NCBI GenBank assembly: GCA_016550415.1
Contig: JABXGU010000210.1
Span: forward strand, 1 to 31,859
DNA from: an archaeon
GTDB lineage: Archaea; Asgardarchaeota; Hermodarchaeia; Hermodarchaeales; Hermodarchaeaceae
Reading direction: 5' to 3'
DNA: 31,859 nt
Part shown: in pieces, positions 30,679 to 31,859 of the stretch
Layout of the letters: each line of letters starts with the position of its first letter
Position numbering within the stretch: position 1 is the first letter of the stretch
Translations under genes and position numbers: made by a program
Notes under the pieces: generated by a model
The model's database searches: none
Told to the model about the DNA's origin: nothing
What the model saw: only the letters and a program-made list of their open reading frames with translations

Positions 30679-31859
30679 ATGGATATTCTGGCAATCCTCT
30701 TTACCATTGTCGGTGGTCTTGCAGTCTTTCTGTATAGTGTTAAACTCCTGAGTGACAGCCTTAGCAAAATAACTGGACCTAGGGTTGCCAGAATTCTTGA
30801 AAAAACGACAGATCACCCTGTAAAGGGTATGGGTGTGGGTACAGCTACAACGATTATGACTCAGAGTTCAAGCATAACTGTTCTGACTCTGATCGGCATG
30901 GTCAATGCGGGAATAATGACTTTTAGGCAATCTGTCAATGTTATGTTAGGTTCAGAAATAGGAACTACAATAACTGCTCAGATTGTCGCTTTCAATATCG
31001 GAGTTGCATATTTTCCTCTGATCGCTGTTAGCTTCTTCGTAGGATTCCTTTCAAAAAATGAGAAGGTAAAACTTGTATCAAAGGTAGCATTTAGCTTGGG
31101 CTTGCTCTTTCTTGCCATGGATATTATGGGACAGGGAATAGAGCCTCTTGGTGATTTGCCCTATTTTACTGACTTGATAAACAGTTTTGGTTCTATTCCA
31201 TTGTTTGGAATTCTCATAGGAACCCTGATTGCTGGTGTAACACAAAGCAGCTCTGCGACAACAAGCCTTGTCATTGCATTCGGCAGAGAAGGAGTCATCA
31301 ATCTTGAATCTGCAATAGCTATTATTTTGGGAGCAAATATCGGAACCACCTTCCTTGAGTTATTTGCAACCATTGGAGTATCAGCTCCAGCAAAGAGGAC
31401 CGCCATAGCTCAGGCACTAATCAACATAATTGGGGTTCTCATTTTTATCCCATTTCTTACATTCTTCACAGCATTCATTAGGCTAACTAGTTTAGACCTA
31501 CCAAGGCAGATAGCCAATGCCCACACGATATTCAACGTGTTAGTGAGCATCATGTTCATACCATTTGTAGGTGCCCTAGTTTGGCTATGCGAAAGGGTGG
31601 TGCCGAAGAGGGAGGGAGAATTCAAACCAAGACATTTCTTTGACGAAAAGATGCTGAACTTCGCACAGCTTGCCTTGAGAGAAGCAGAGAAGGAAGTGAT
31701 AAAGACAGCAGAAAAAACCGTTAGAATGATTCAACTAAGCAAAATCGCATTGCTTAACGAGGACACAGTTTCAGCAAAGGAAGCCCTAGACTTGGAATAT
31801 GAAGTAGATGATATCTGCTATGAAACTGAACAATTCATTGATAAAATAAAGGAAGGGGA
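30679..31859 (+). CDS. Na+/phosphate symporter, NptA/PhoU type (3' end outside window)
   Basis: The frame opens with ATG at 30679 and is still open at the last base (about 393 codons seen). The protein shows the two inverted Na/Pi-cotransporter repeats (PF02690) with QSSS signatures: TIMTQSSSITVLTLIG (about 58-73) and AGVTQSSSATTSLVIAFG (about 185-202). It has about eight hydrophobic helices. From about residue 315 it continues with a soluble helical PhoU-like domain (FFDEKMLNFAQLALREAEKE). It imports phosphate with sodium at the cell membrane. A TATA-like CATATATTTT lies near 30640. The missing part should be the remainder of the PhoU-like domain. Confidence 0.9.
   Translation, partial: MDILAILFTIVGGLAVFLYSVKLLSDSLSKITGPRVARILEKTTDHPVKGMGVGTATTIMTQSSSITVLTLIGMVNAGIMTFRQSVNVMLGSEIGTTITAQIVAFNIGVAYFPLIAVSFFVGFLSKNEKVKLVSKVAFSLGLLFLAMDIMGQGIEPLGDLPYFTDLINSFGSIPLFGILIGTLIAGVTQSSSATTSLVIAFGREGVINLESAIAIILGANIGTTFLELFATIGVSAPAKRTAIAQALINIIGVLIFIPFLTFFTAFIRLTSLDLPRQIANAHTIFNVLVSIMFIPFVGALVWLCERVVPKREGEFKPRHFFDEKMLNFAQLALREAEKEVIKTAEKTVRMIQLSKIALLNEDTVSAKEALDLEYEVDDICYETEQFIDKIKEG

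Noticed and set aside
1..31859. tRNA, rRNA, CRISPR array or insertion sequence
   Set aside because: Reading the gaps on both strands I found no cloverleaf with conserved T-loop, no regularly spaced repeats and no transposase-like frame. A covariance-model search would settle small RNAs.

Overview
The window reads as archaeal chromosome from an anaerobe, probably a metagenome-derived contig. The signs are TATA-type promoters that place transcription starts at or just before start codons, oligo-T terminators, DUF134-type regulators, a crenarchaeal-style single-OB-fold SSB and many ferredoxin-type Fe-S proteins. An Asgard (Thorarchaeia-like) source is my guess from gene content and surface-protein style; nothing here proves it. 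I see no rRNA, tRNA, CRISPR array, transposase or phage gene.

Layout. 1-5.9 kb: a secreted penicillin-acylase-family hydrolase with a small membrane protein, a membrane-anchored methyltransferase, a small basic protein, an anchored surface protein and a Yip1-like membrane protein. 6.1-9.9 kb: a compact metal-cluster locus (DUF134 regulator, two NifX/NifB-like proteins, two MinD-type ATPases with inserted ferredoxin domains, a divergent zinc-ribbon protein and a second DUF134 regulator), resembling the Desulfovibrio orange-protein (ORP) loci. It carries two striking operator-like elements. 10-12.4 kb: an operon of phosphoribosyltransferase, ferredoxin and acyl-CoA dehydrogenase. 12.4-17.2 kb: small unknown proteins, a GNAT, a two-gene membrane cassette, a HAD-like protein, an SSB whose RG-rich tail is cut off by an in-frame TAG, and a flavin-reductase-like protein.

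18.4-25.4 kb holds a full set of enzymes for reductive pyrimidine degradation: PreA-type dihydropyrimidine dehydrogenase, dihydropyrimidinase, beta-ureidopropionase, a class III aminotransferase and a CoA-acylating malonate/methylmalonate semialdehyde dehydrogenase. Together they could take uracil through dihydrouracil, N-carbamoyl-beta-alanine, beta-alanine and malonate semialdehyde to acetyl-CoA, releasing ammonia and CO2. Thymine would give propionyl-CoA by the same route.

Three same-strand genes (17.2, 25.5 and 29.3 kb) encode paralogous all-helical proteins of about 380 residues that match no family I recognise. Two of them bracket the pyrimidine cluster. This is the best candidate for something undescribed. 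26.8-31.9 kb: a membrane protein, an MBL-fold hydrolase, a Nudix hydrolase, the third paralog and a Na+/phosphate symporter cut off by the window end.
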